A stretch of 22,213 nucleotides of DNA from a virus. The notes beneath the pieces were generated by a model that was given only the letters and a program-made list of their open reading frames with translations, had not been told where the DNA came from and made no database searches. This document shows, piece by piece, positions 7,833 to 15,814 of this stretch. Both the position numbers and the translations under genes were made by a program. The stretch is from the IMG/VR virus record IMGVR_UViG_3300030328_001862, positions 1-22,213 of that record. The stretch is one strand, 5' to 3'. How positions within the stretch are numbered: position 1 is the stretch's first letter; each line of letters opens with the position of its first letter.

Positions 7833-9251
7833 TTACCAAGGATTTCCGTCGTGTAGTAGCGATACTGCACAATCAGGACGAAGAATACCGTGACCAACTG
7901 CGTAAGAAGCGACCATCATTGTTGATTGGGTCATTGCTTTATACTCAGATCCAGTCATCTGCATATTCAGGTCTTTAAGAGCTACTGTTCCAACTGCTTC
8001 TTTTGTAAAGCAGAGACCAAAGAGGTTGCCAACACTAGAAGCGTTGCCTTGCTCATCTTGGTAGTAGTCATTAGTACCAGACGCTGCTGTACCATCAGAA
8101 CCATCCTGAGCATTGATGTAGTTAGGACGTTCTCCACGGTTTGTAGCTGATTGGTTACCTATACCTGAGTAGGTATTACCATAAGATGCTGAACCAAGGT
8201 TGTTAGAAGTCTTGACTGTAAATCCAGCAACACTTAGAACTCTGTTTCCAGCGAATGTTCCATTCTGACCTGATCCACCGTTCCAATCAGTATTAATTGC
8301 ACGGTCAGAGTTGATAACGTCATAGTAAGCACCAGGGCTTAATACAACGATTCTTCCATCTTTAGGTGCATCCTTCTCATCAAGTGCCTGACAAGCTTTG
8401 TAAAGGTTCTCTACGATTAGATCTCCTCTAGCATTTCTGTTAGCAGCACCGTTAAGGTCGATACCTGTATATGAAGTACCGCCAGGAAGTTTCTCTAGAA
8501 CGAATAGTTTCTCACCAACGTCAAACGCAGCCTTGGTACCAGTACCGATAGCTCCGATTGGGTTAATAACGATAACAGATGGGTTAGCGTTAGTAGCTGT
8601 TGTTGTTATAACACCGTATGCACCACTATCTGCTCCATACATCACTTCACCAGCCGCAAACTTGGCTTGTGAGGCAGCCGTCATTTGAGCTGACATTGTG
8701 ATGTTGTTACCTGAGATAGAAGCAATTGTTACATCACCACCAGAGGCAGTAGCGTAAGTCTTGTTATCCCAGTCATCAACACGACCATCAGACTCAGAAG
8801 CTGTTAGTAATGTACGCACTAGACGCTCATCATAGGCTCTTGATAAAGCCCTTCCTAATTCCTTACTATAGATGCTCCTAACGTCCCAATGGAGTTTGGC
8901 CTCATCTAAGTCATAGATACTGGCATCAGCTATAAGGAGATCATCAATTGTGATAATTTTTTCACCTATCTGACCTTTGTTTCCTTGGCCTGTTATCCAG
9001 TCACCAGGACGGTGGTAGCGACTTGAAAAACGACCCGTGATTGGGAAGCTTGCGCTCTTGCCCGAACTAATGGTACGCTTTTGGGTTAAGTCTTTGAAAA
9101 TCGTTTCACGGTTGAAGACTGTTAGGACTTCTCCAGAAAAGATTTTCAGGAAATTTGCATTCTCTTTTTCAAAGTTACCAGCGGCAGAGCCAGCGTTATA
9201 TTGAACGCCATTAATACCACCTAACCTAGAGATGCTCGAAAAATCTGGCAT
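7833..9251 (-). CDS. Major capsid protein, gp10-like
   Basis: This 472-residue protein of the T7 capsid family (HK97 fold) assembles the icosahedral shell on the scaffold protein. The N-terminal region matches the family in order: FLKIFSGEVLTVF near 35-46, then ISSGKSASFPITGR at 61-73, the RPGDWITGQG segment at 81-90, KIITIDDLLIADASIYDLDE-like sequence at 98-116 and DERLVRTLL at 141-149. The C-terminal part has KDGRIVVLSPGAYYDVI at about 297-313 and AVGHGILRPDCAV near the end. Two stretches, about 165-265 and 353-405, look inserted; T7 gp10A is only about 345 residues. An in-frame TAA five codons upstream fixes the ATG start. There is no strong ribosome binding site. Scaffold lies upstream and a terminator directly downstream. 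Confidence 0.93.
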   Translation of the reverse strand: MPDFSSISRLGGINGVQYNAGSAAGNFEKENANFLKIFSGEVLTVFNRETIFKDLTQKRTISSGKSASFPITGRFSSRYHRPGDWITGQGNKGQIGEKIITIDDLLIADASIYDLDEAKLHWDVRSIYSKELGRALSRAYDERLVRTLLTASESDGRVDDWDNKTYATASGGDVTIASISGNNITMSAQMTAASQAKFAAGEVMYGADSGAYGVITTTATNANPSVIVINPIGAIGTGTKAAFDVGEKLFVLEKLPGGTSYTGIDLNGAANRNARGDLIVENLYKACQALDEKDAPKDGRIVVLSPGAYYDVINSDRAINTDWNGGSGQNGTFAGNRVLSVAGFTVKTSNNLGSASYGNTYSGIGNQSATNRGERPNYINAQDGSDGTAASGTNDYYQDEQGNASSVGNLFGLCFTKEAVGTVALKDLNMQMTGSEYKAMTQSTMMVASYAVGHGILRPDCAVSLLHDGNPW

Positions 9252-9346
9252 CGATTCAACTGATTAAATGTTTAAAACGCTCACGACACAACTGCTGTTA
9301 TCTCCTCAGAGGCAACAATTCTTACATAAGCTAACCTTATATTAAC
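9252..9346 (-). promoter_or_regulatory. Leader region between scaffold and capsid, candidate late-promoter site
   Basis: These 95 bases are the longest gap inside the minus-strand gene block, which otherwise overlaps almost throughout. T7 has a strong promoter (phi10) and an RNase III site here. On this minus strand there is a CCTCTGAGGAG stretch (about 9312-9302) able to form a small hairpin, and a ribosome-binding-site-like GAGGAG about 50 bases before the capsid ATG that leads only to an 11-codon frame from a TTG. No promoter consensus is recognised, so this is a positional inference. Confidence 0.3.
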
Positions 9347-10006
9347 CTATCTAGGTGTTAATACATCTGATCTACTCATTTTCTCTTCTACATCCTTTGT
9401 ATAAGCAGTGTCGTTTAAATACCTGGGATCATTCATAGCCGCTTCAACTTCTTGAACCGATCTAAATACATCACCCGAATTAGCAGAAATCCTACCACCC
9501 ATTAACTCAGGTTCTTGGCCTTGTGCTTGCTGCATAGCAAAGAACATGGATTGAAGAGCGTTTCTAGCTCTAGTAAAATCACCGCTATTAACTTCTTGGT
9601 TATAAGCTTGGATTTCATCTTGGTCTAGGTTTTGGGTAGCCCAATCTGCCATAGCATCTAAACCCTCTTCACCTCCAATACTTTCTAGTATCACTCCCTC
9701 TTCTTGTTCAGAAAGAGGTACTTGTTCTACACCTCCAACAACATCACCAGCTTCAACATCCTGATCATCTGACTCATATTGAGTATCTTCTAGTTCAGGA
9801 GTTTCTTGTGATCTCTCTCCTAATTTCTTTTGGAGTTCTTGGTAAGCATCTAATAAATCATCAGCAGATTTAAACTTACCCCCTATAAGCTCTTCTTGTT
9901 GTTGAGCTTCATTAGGGTCACGACCTTCCAAAATGGCTTGGTCTTGCTCATTGAAAGAGGTGGTCTCTTCTGGGAAAGCTCCACCTGTTGTGTTGACTTC
10001 AGGCAT
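9347..10006 (-). CDS. Scaffolding protein, gp9-like (capsid assembly)
   Basis: A 219-residue, strongly acidic protein rich in Glu, Asp and Gln with few aromatic residues, as expected for a T7-like scaffold that fills the prohead and leaves before maturation. The segment IGGKFKSADDLLDAYQELQKK at about residues 41-61 is the recognisable N-terminal motif seen in many marine podovirus scaffolds. The C-terminal end becomes basic and Arg-containing (RSDVLTPR), fitting contact with capsid protein. The start ATG 10006 lies two bases after the stop of the small upstream gene. It sits between portal and capsid in the expected order. Confidence 0.88.
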   Translation of the reverse strand: MPEVNTTGGAFPEETTSFNEQDQAILEGRDPNEAQQQEELIGGKFKSADDLLDAYQELQKKLGERSQETPELEDTQYESDDQDVEAGDVVGGVEQVPLSEQEEGVILESIGGEEGLDAMADWATQNLDQDEIQAYNQEVNSGDFTRARNALQSMFFAMQQAQGQEPELMGGRISANSGDVFRSVQEVEAAMNDPRYLNDTAYTKDVEEKMSRSDVLTPR

Positions 10007-10008
10007 TT

Positions 10009-10233
10009 TTAACCAATGCGTAGTGTTAGATCAGGATATATTGCCACATTCTTTTTTGCTTTAACAGCTTTTATATACTGTTCGTAAGTTTGTGGTTTTT
10101 CAGTTTTTAGTCTCTCTAGTAGAAGATCTACAGGAGTCTTAGGGGTCTCTTCTACAACTACCTCTGGTTCAGGTGTTTCAGTTACTACCACCTTGGCCTT
10201 GGGCTGAGGCTTCTTCAGTCCTGATTGAGTCAT
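10009..10233 (-). CDS. Small Pro/Val/Glu-rich protein between portal and scaffold
   Basis: This encodes 74 residues from ATG 10233, overlapping the end of portal by 56 bases. The N-terminal half is low complexity (PKAKVVVTETPEPEVVVEET); the C-terminal half is more regular, with YEQYIKAVKAKKNVAIYPDL and an Arg-Ile-Gly end. The frame continues through the portal stop and ends two bases before scaffold, so it fills an otherwise empty 170-base gap. GTG 10191 would be an alternative start with less overlap, giving 60 residues. I do not recognise the family; by position it may help head assembly. Confidence 0.65.
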   Translation of the reverse strand: MTQSGLKKPQPKAKVVVTETPEPEVVVEETPKTPVDLLLERLKTEKPQTYEQYIKAVKAKKNVAIYPDLTLRIG

Positions 10234-11791
10234 TTTCAGCTTTGATAAGTGCAGCTTGCTTAGCAGGATCGTTTTGTGGATCTTGAGCTTGCTGCTGTTC
10301 TTGCATCATCATAGCTTGTTGTTGCTGTTCTTCCATCAACTGTTCTTCAGATTTGATTAGTTTGTATATATCCAAACCATCAGAAGCTGCCAATCTAATA
10401 ATCAACTCTCTGTTATTAACAAACCTGCTCATAGTTTCTGGTCCTACCGTTTGAGCCAGAGTAGTGATGAACTCAATAAGCTTGGCTTTGTCGTTACCAC
10501 GACCTAGAGCATCAAGACCTGTAGTAATACGAGGTCTAACAACATCTTGACCCCCTTGCTTAGGAAGAGGAGGAAGACTACCTCTACGCTCCATAAGAGC
10601 CATCTTTCTATTTACTAGTGGTAACTGTAGTTCTACAGAGAGTATGGAATAAATTCCTCCCAATCCTGCTTCTAGCTCCTGGGCGACCATTCGTATCTCT
10701 TCCGCAGTAACTCGGTCCCGTCCTTGAGTACCAGCTTGAATAGCACTATTAAGTAGGAAACTAAAACTAAGTCTCTGTTCTATACGAGCTATCGTTTGAA
10801 GAGCTACCGATAGATCGGCCTGTTTATTTAATTGTAAAGGTGCTACATCATCAGGATTTCCAGCGACAATACTACCATTTGCGGCACGGCTGAGTGCGTC
10901 GGGGCGTGTTACACCATTCGGGCGGCATAGAAAAATTATGCGACTGGCAGCACTGCTTCCTTCCACGATAGCCTTTGAAAGATACTCAAGAGACTTAAGA
11001 TCTCCTAATATCTCCTCACAGTAAGAACGTCCGTAAGCTTCGTGAGCCACTCGGTACATCCTGAGAGGAATCCAAGGACATTTTTCTAAAGGAACGTTAC
11101 CCTCTTCACCTATTCTTTTCCCATAAACTTCTTGATGCCATTTACATCTAACTTTTTTGTAGTCGTAGGTTACATAGGTATATAAGAATACTGTTTTATC
11201 TACATTCTTTCCTTCAGCATTAGTAGGAGCTACCCCTTTTGGTAGTACTTCAGGATTAATTTCTTCTCTAACAACAATCTCTAAAATATTACCTTCAGGA
11301 TCTCTGCTAAGAACAAAAGACTTGAGAGGGTAAACTCTTGTTCCTGTTTCAGCGATATATAGAAGAGCATTACCTCCAACAATTAGATGTTTAAGAGCTT
11401 CAAATAAAGCAGTCCTATCTCCTGACTCCTCTATGTCTCTCATTACTGCCCTCTCCATCAGAGAAAGCTGTTGATCAAATTCAGATTGTAAATCCTTATA
11501 ATTTTCTAGCTCCTGTTGGAGCTTCATATCGTCTACAGATAATCTAAAAAATGCTTGGTTTGGAGGTAGAAGAGCAATTAAGAGTTTGGCTGCTAAGTTA
11601 TTAACACCTCTGGCTCCCAAGCCTTGATATGTAGTTGTAATCTTTGTATAAAGATTCTTACCACTACTGCGATCATTATCAGTGATCAGTGTTGGTAGTG
11701 TGTACTTAGAGCATTCAATAGCTCTATCTAAATAAGCTGTCTTCTCAGGTTCAAGAAATTGATACCTTGATTCAGCAGAACCTTTAACCAT
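10178..11791 (-). CDS. Portal (head-tail connector) protein, gp8-like
   Basis: The 537-residue length almost equals T7 gp8 (536). Family segments are seen in order: TYQGLGARGVNNLAAKLL near residues 53-70, LFEALKHLIVGGNALLY at about 125-141, AYGRSYCEEILGDLKSLEYL near 250-270, and RVTAEEIRMVAQELEAGLGG around 355-380, followed by SVELQLPLV. The C-terminal 60 residues are Gln/Met-rich and probably disordered. The protein forms the dodecameric ring through which DNA is packaged and to which gp11 docks. The start ATG 11791 overlaps the previous gene by eight bases, with TAGG about eight bases upstream as a ribosome binding site. Confidence 0.95.
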   Translation of the reverse strand: MVKGSAESRYQFLEPEKTAYLDRAIECSKYTLPTLITDNDRSSGKNLYTKITTTYQGLGARGVNNLAAKLLIALLPPNQAFFRLSVDDMKLQQELENYKDLQSEFDQQLSLMERAVMRDIEESGDRTALFEALKHLIVGGNALLYIAETGTRVYPLKSFVLSRDPEGNILEIVVREEINPEVLPKGVAPTNAEGKNVDKTVFLYTYVTYDYKKVRCKWHQEVYGKRIGEEGNVPLEKCPWIPLRMYRVAHEAYGRSYCEEILGDLKSLEYLSKAIVEGSSAASRIIFLCRPNGVTRPDALSRAANGSIVAGNPDDVAPLQLNKQADLSVALQTIARIEQRLSFSFLLNSAIQAGTQGRDRVTAEEIRMVAQELEAGLGGIYSILSVELQLPLVNRKMALMERRGSLPPLPKQGGQDVVRPRITTGLDALGRGNDKAKLIEFITTLAQTVGPETMSRFVNNRELIIRLAASDGLDIYKLIKSEEQLMEEQQQQAMMMQEQQQAQDPQNDPAKQAALIKAENDSIRTEEASAQGQGGSN

Positions 11792-12281
11792 AATTCAAAC
11801 CTACATTAGTACTAGCATCTCCACCTGAACCAGAAGCTCCACCTAACCCTGAATCAATACTTAATTTAGTTCTCATAGATTCTGGGGTACCCCTCTTAGC
11901 CCTTCTTTTACTCCTAACATTTGCCCCAGCTTGCATTTGTCTAGCTTGAGCCGCTGATAACTGTTGTTGATGTATAGATAAATTAGAAGCAGCTTGAGCT
12001 TGCTGCATTCTAGATTGAGCCATTTGAGTAGCTTGATCAGCTTGTCTAGCTGATTCAGCAGTAGCATCTCTAGACTGTTGTATTTGTATGTTAAAACGAT
12101 TTTGCTGAGCCTTTGAATCTGCCTGCATTTGAGCTAATTCAGCATTAGCGGCTTCACGAGCTTGAGCTGTTCTAGCTCGCATAGCTTCAGCTTGCTTTCT
12201 AGCAGCTTTAGCAGCGGCATAACCTGAATATGCTGTAGCTGCTGCAGAAACACCGATCAGGATTGGAGTCCAAGCGACCAT
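11784..12281 (-). CDS. Ala/Gln-rich virion-associated protein upstream of portal
   Basis: This encodes 165 residues. An N-terminal hydrophobic/alanine-rich stretch (ILIGVSAAATAYSGYAAAKA, residues 7-26) is followed by a long Gln/Ala/Arg-rich segment, residues about 27-118, with strong coiled-coil character. The end turns basic and then Gly/Ser-rich (RSKRRAKRGTPESMR, then a Gly-Leu-Asn-Tyr-Gly end). The ribosome binding site GAGG lies eight bases before the ATG and overlaps the stop of the 57-codon gene upstream. By position next to portal it may be a head or tail assembly factor like T7 gp7.3, or a small internal protein. The basic then glycine-rich end resembles the end of the 12462-13250 product. 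Not recognised with certainty. Confidence 0.7.
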   Translation of the reverse strand: MVAWTPILIGVSAAATAYSGYAAAKAARKQAEAMRARTAQAREAANAELAQMQADSKAQQNRFNIQIQQSRDATAESARQADQATQMAQSRMQQAQAASNLSIHQQQLSAAQARQMQAGANVRSKRRAKRGTPESMRTKLSIDSGLGGASGSGGDASTNVGLNYG

Positions 12282-12291
12282 TTATAAAACC

Positions 12292-12465
12292 TCAGTTGTA
12301 CTTGTTCTCTTCTTGTTGATTATACTGATCTTTCAAATGACGAACTACCGCCACTTGTCCCGCAGTAAACCAAATAAGTTTCTCTTCCATACTAATATCT
12401 GGAGACCTATCTGGATAGACCTCTTCTAGGTAATCAACAAGTTGCTTATCAATAGAGGGGATCAT
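12292..12465 (-). CDS. 57-residue conserved-type small protein of the head module
   Basis: ATG 12465 overlaps the TGA of the upstream gene as ATGA, with AGGA about eight bases before it; the frame runs 57 codons to TGA at 12294-12292. The peptide begins MIPSIDKQLVDYLEEVYPDR and contains EEKLIWFTAGQVAVVRHLKD, then an acidic/Gln tail. It fills a 180-base gap exactly and has coupled translation on both sides, which argues strongly that it is real. I recall similar short proteins with a WFxAGQVxVVRHL core just upstream of portal in other T7-like phages, but the function is unknown to me. Confidence 0.75.
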   Translation of the reverse strand: MIPSIDKQLVDYLEEVYPDRSPDISMEEKLIWFTAGQVAVVRHLKDQYNQQEENKYN

Positions 12466-13250
12466 ATATTCAATCCTGATTTCTTCTTATCTCTTATTCT
12501 TTTAGCACTCCTTGTTTCTGATCCTGGTTTACCTGTACCACCTACACCACCTGGACCTTTAATGTTAACACTAGATATACCAGGTGCTTTAGAGTACTGT
12601 TTTCCTAATCTTTTATCTCTTAAAGCTTGGGCTCTAGCATCCATTTTTGCTTGAGTAGCGGCTTGAGTAGCTTTTGCACTAGCCAAAGATTTCTTTTGTT
12701 GGGTATATTGAGCTGTTCTTTTACCAATCCCTTCAGCTTCTGCCTGTTTTACTTGAGCAGCTTTAAGAGCTGAAGATGACTTAGCAAATTGAGATTCTTG
12801 TTCTGATTTAGCTGAAGCATACTTATCTTTAGCAGCAGATAGCTCTTTATCTGATTTGGTTTTATAAGCTGAGTACTCTGATTCTGCTCTTTGAGCTTCA
12901 GCTTGAGCCTCTTTAGCAGCCCTTTTAGCTTCGTTTTCTGCAGCAGTAATACCAGTTACATCTTTAAAGCCAGCTATAGTTTTATTAACTGCGTACTGAG
13001 CAGGTTGTTTAGCTACGTTAATAGCTTTATCGGCTGCTTTTGATAAGCCTTTAGCCGCACCTCCTATTGCTTTTGATGCACCTTTAACAACTTTCTTAAA
13101 GAACCTACCAATCCTCCATTCAAAGAATTGTTTGAATAGTTCCTCCTCTTCCTTCTTATCCTCTACAACAGGATCTACCTCTGCATAGGCATAAGCAAAA
13201 TCATAATGATGATTATTAAATAGGTGATCCCACCAGTTGTTCTTACGCAT
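12462..13250 (-). CDS. Lys/Ala-rich coiled-coil protein, possible gp7.3-like tail assembly protein
   Basis: The chosen start is ATG 13250, which overlaps the stop of the reductase beta gene by eight bases; the frame extends further upstream but only inside that gene. The product has 262 residues. Residues 1-50 contain WWDHLFNNHHYDFAYAYAE and an acidic run. Residues about 50-90 are basic/amphipathic (FFKKVVKGASKAIGGAAKGL). A long Ala/Lys/Glu/Gln segment (about 100-215) has coiled-coil character. The C-terminus is Gly-rich then basic, ending KKKSGLNI. T7 gp7.3, encoded just before portal, likewise has a Lys-rich start and ends in GGGINI, so a tail-assembly role is plausible but unproven. Confidence 0.65.
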   Translation of the reverse strand: MRKNNWWDHLFNNHHYDFAYAYAEVDPVVEDKKEEEELFKQFFEWRIGRFFKKVVKGASKAIGGAAKGLSKAADKAINVAKQPAQYAVNKTIAGFKDVTGITAAENEAKRAAKEAQAEAQRAESEYSAYKTKSDKELSAAKDKYASAKSEQESQFAKSSSALKAAQVKQAEAEGIGKRTAQYTQQKKSLASAKATQAATQAKMDARAQALRDKRLGKQYSKAPGISSVNIKGPGGVGGTGKPGSETRSAKRIRDKKKSGLNI

Positions 13251-13962
13251 AGCTTGGTAAATCGCTGTTACTTGTCTCAAAAAAGGCTGGCATTCTGGCT
13301 CTACGAGTATCAGAAAGACCCTCTGCCTTTCCAGCATACATCAGATTATCACTCTGATCTAGCCAGAACTGCCTATTAAGATACCTATCTTCAGACCTAC
13401 CAAGGGGTTGTAGAACCCAATTAATAGTAGCTTTTCTAAGCTTATCTAAAGAAGGGCTAGGTTTTAATCCTAACTCCAGTGATACCAAGGAGTTTGAGGC
13501 GACGTGAATCTGTTCGTCCCTTGAGATGTCCTGAGAAATTGTCCTCAAACCTGAGTCACCAAGAAAGCGGAACATTGGTAGTAAAACAAAGAATATAGCT
13601 CTTTCAGCTACCAACGCTTTGAGTATGGTGTGATCTGGATGAGCTGTCCAGGCATCTCTAATCCTGAAAGCTTCTGCTTCTGCTTTCTCATCTGCACCAT
13701 GAGCGTCGATAGCATAGTTAAGAGCAATGTCATGTCGTATTTCATCTTGTACGTTTGACTCTAAAAGTTTTCTAGATGCGTCTGGAATCTCTGTAAGTGC
13801 TTCTTGAATGAAGTTTCCTACTGGGACTTCCATATGTCTCACAGCCAAAGCACGTTTAATAACATCGACTGCTTCATCTTTAATGAAACCTTTACTAACT
13901 TTTACAGGAGTCCAAGTCCTTTTTCTTGCTAATAAATTGTCATAGGGGTGTAATCGCATCAT
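13243..13962 (-). CDS. nrdB: Ribonucleotide reductase class I beta subunit, compact, no canonical radical Tyr
   Basis: The start is ATG 13962, which overlaps the alpha-subunit TGA as ATGA; an upstream in-frame TTG (13977) is less likely. The product has 239 residues, much shorter than E. coli NrdB (376). The carboxylate/His ligand pattern of the ferritin-like beta fold is visible: Glu45 as candidate first ligand, then Glu74-x-x-His77 (DEIRHD), Glu120 (VAERA) and Glu150-x-x-His153 (DEQIH). The residue four after His77, the radical Tyr in E. coli (Tyr122), is Leu81 here; Tyr83 is two residues further. Tyr238 near the C-terminus could act in radical transfer to alpha. It would generate the radical for ribonucleotide reduction together with the adjacent alpha subunit. 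The function is confident from ligands and context; the radical mechanism is open. Confidence 0.85.
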   Translation of the reverse strand: MMRLHPYDNLLARKRTWTPVKVSKGFIKDEAVDVIKRALAVRHMEVPVGNFIQEALTEIPDASRKLLESNVQDEIRHDIALNYAIDAHGADEKAEAEAFRIRDAWTAHPDHTILKALVAERAIFFVLLPMFRFLGDSGLRTISQDISRDEQIHVASNSLVSLELGLKPSPSLDKLRKATINWVLQPLGRSEDRYLNRQFWLDQSDNLMYAGKAEGLSDTRRARMPAFFETSNSDLPSYA

Positions 13963-15407
13963 TCTGCACAATCGCAATTGGGTGCTGGGCTTTCAGCTAA
14001 AATTTCACTTAAATAATCATCAACATCTACGTCTTCTAAAGCAGCGTACACGTCAGATTTATCTTGCGTTCCAGGTTGTACCTGTAAAGAATAGTATAGA
14101 CTTTTTAACGGAGAATTTAACCATTTTGACATAAAGTTTCTGTCAAGTTTTGTCATATCTGACCACCAATTCATAGAGATAGCATGAGCTAATCCAGTGC
14201 TATCCATCAGTTTCTGCCATTCACAATTCAATTCAAAGAAAGTATCCCAACCTACATCTTTAGCAGTCTCACACTTAGGATTGAATTTAAAACTTTCAAC
14301 GCCAAGAGTTGAACTATCACGATCTACCTCACGGCTAATAGGAGGTGATATTTCAGGTGTTGTAGTAAAACCTTCCCTATCTTTATATCTATAAGCACAA
14401 GAAGCAGTAGGAGCTACGGTAAAGGCTCTTGTCATACCATTATCTTCAGCTACGGCTGCAGCTTCTATGAAACCAGCCCATATATACTCAACAATTTCAA
14501 AAGCTTTAAGTTGAGCTTCATCTATATCTTCGTATTTAGTATGAGGTTCTTTGAATTTATCCTCATGCTGTACTATTTCTAAATTTCTTTGACGTAAGGC
14601 TCTTACAAATTGTTCATAAGTAACACCTTCAATAGCTAAAAGATTAGCCAAACCTAGTACACCTAAACCTACTTGATTATCCTTTCTTTTATAGATGCCA
14701 GATTCTTCTGCTCCAGTCCTTTTATAGAGATCACATAGAAACCTCATACCATCTCCAAAGGCTGCAGGAATATCCTCTATCTTTCCTGCTGCTAAATTTA
14801 TATGGGAAAGTAGACAGGTATCCCTAGATTTAATCAAAATCTCTTGACACACATTGTGGTATATCCTTTCACCACTCTCATCGTATTGTTTCTTAACAAT
14901 CCATATATCACCCTTACGGGCTCCCTCCATTATTGCGTTTAAAACATCAGGCTTATTGATTACTTCATCATCAACATTAACGCAACGTTTAATCCAAGGT
15001 ATTCGACCACGATCATAGTTAATAAACTCAATAACATCAGTATGATCCCAATCGCAATGGACACAAATTGCACCGTTCCTGTAGGTACCACCTCTTCTAA
15101 GGACTTCGTTGAACTTACTATAGATCTCCATGAATCCGCATGGACCTGATGCGACCATCCCATGTGCATTTTTGGTACCTGCTGCTCTTAACTTACTTAC
15201 ATGGATAGCAACTCCAGCTCCATAACGCAATGCTTTAGAAGTAAACAAAAAACTAGCTTCAATGGAATCCTCATGCTCATCCATTGTGTCTTCTACAACA
15301 AAGACAGTACAAGACTGTGGGTACCTTCTAGTAGGGTTTTTCAACCAACTCTCTACTCTCCCAGTCATAGCAACTGCTGGGCTTTGTACTTGTTCTTTTA
15401 ATTTCAT
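13959..15407 (-). CDS. nrdA: Ribonucleotide reductase class I alpha subunit, compact
   Basis: This 482-residue catalytic subunit reduces ribonucleotides to deoxyribonucleotides. E. coli NrdA features can be matched: Cys33 (PQSCTVF, like C225), Asn185-x-Cys187-x-Glu189 (HNVCQEI, like N437/C439/E441), Cys198 (TCLLSHINLA, like C462), and the Tyr438-Tyr439 pair (SLYYSL, like Y730/Y731) used for radical transfer. The C-terminal Cys478-x-Cys480 would be the swinging redox pair. There is no N-terminal ATP-cone, so overall dATP inhibition is probably absent. The Tyr pair and the adjacent beta gene point to class I rather than B12-dependent class II. ATG 15407 overlaps the MazG-like stop (ATGA). I recall that similar cyanopodovirus enzymes were first called class II. 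Confidence 0.93.
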   Translation of the reverse strand: MKLKEQVQSPAVAMTGRVESWLKNPTRRYPQSCTVFVVEDTMDEHEDSIEASFLFTSKALRYGAGVAIHVSKLRAAGTKNAHGMVASGPCGFMEIYSKFNEVLRRGGTYRNGAICVHCDWDHTDVIEFINYDRGRIPWIKRCVNVDDEVINKPDVLNAIMEGARKGDIWIVKKQYDESGERIYHNVCQEILIKSRDTCLLSHINLAAGKIEDIPAAFGDGMRFLCDLYKRTGAEESGIYKRKDNQVGLGVLGLANLLAIEGVTYEQFVRALRQRNLEIVQHEDKFKEPHTKYEDIDEAQLKAFEIVEYIWAGFIEAAAVAEDNGMTRAFTVAPTASCAYRYKDREGFTTTPEISPPISREVDRDSSTLGVESFKFNPKCETAKDVGWDTFFELNCEWQKLMDSTGLAHAISMNWWSDMTKLDRNFMSKWLNSPLKSLYYSLQVQPGTQDKSDVYAALEDVDVDDYLSEILAESPAPNCDCAE

Positions 15408-15814
15408 AGATCTGTAAGAGTTGGTGGCTTGTAATTTGGACCTTTCTGTACCTTGCCATCAATAAAGGTGAAAGGGAGTTTAGTGTTGTTAGATTCAGCT
15501 ATCCTTTTGAAAGCTTCATCTGTATCAACACCCATAGTGTGTAATAAACCATAAGTAACCCAGATTAAATCACAAGCTTCTTTGATAATATCTTCATGAT
15601 TTAAGTTGTTATAAGCGTGAAGAAGTTCATAAAACTCTTCTTCGATAAAAATCATTTGAAGATTTTGAGCTTCCCCCTGTTGATCACAAAAGGCTTGTTC
15701 TAATTTAGAAGAAGATTGAGGTAGATCATCAAAAGCTTCTACCATTTCAGCAGTCACTAGTTGCCCAGCGTTTTCCATCCACGCCTTTACTAGTTGAGAG
15801 TTCGAGATCTTCAT
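15404..15814 (-). CDS. MazG-like nucleotide pyrophosphohydrolase
   Basis: From ATG 15814 the protein has 136 residues. The all-alpha NTP pyrophosphohydrolase pattern is visible: Glu59/Glu60 and Glu63 in the IEEEFYELLHAY helix, then Glu79-x-x-Asp82 in KEACDLIWVTYGLL, and SNNTKL at about 108-113, which matches the SN-x-x-K segment of this family. Such enzymes hydrolyse nucleoside triphosphates or related substrates; in marine phages they are thought to adjust nucleotide or ppGpp pools. The start is uncertain: ATG 15778 has a better ribosome binding site (AAAGG) and gives 124 residues, while the frame also extends upstream to 15877. It overlaps the DUF3310 gene upstream and the reductase downstream, forming a nucleotide metabolism cluster. 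Confidence 0.82.
   Translation of the reverse strand: MKISNSQLVKAWMENAGQLVTAEMVEAFDDLPQSSSKLEQAFCDQQGEAQNLQMIFIEEEFYELLHAYNNLNHEDIIKEACDLIWVTYGLLHTMGVDTDEAFKRIAESNNTKLPFTFIDGKVQKGPNYKPPTLTDL

Noticed and set aside
13251-13337. Longer start for the Lys/Ala-rich protein
   Set aside because: The extension lies wholly inside the reductase beta gene; ATG 13250 has the typical short overlap.
13963-13977. Upstream TTG start for the reductase beta subunit adding five residues
   Set aside because: ATG 13962 overlaps the alpha stop as ATGA, the usual junction here, and TTG 13977 lies inside the alpha gene with no ribosome binding site.
13959-15407. Class II (B12-dependent) ribonucleotide reductase
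   Set aside because: The Tyr-Tyr pair for radical transfer and an adjacent beta subunit with metal ligands point to class I.
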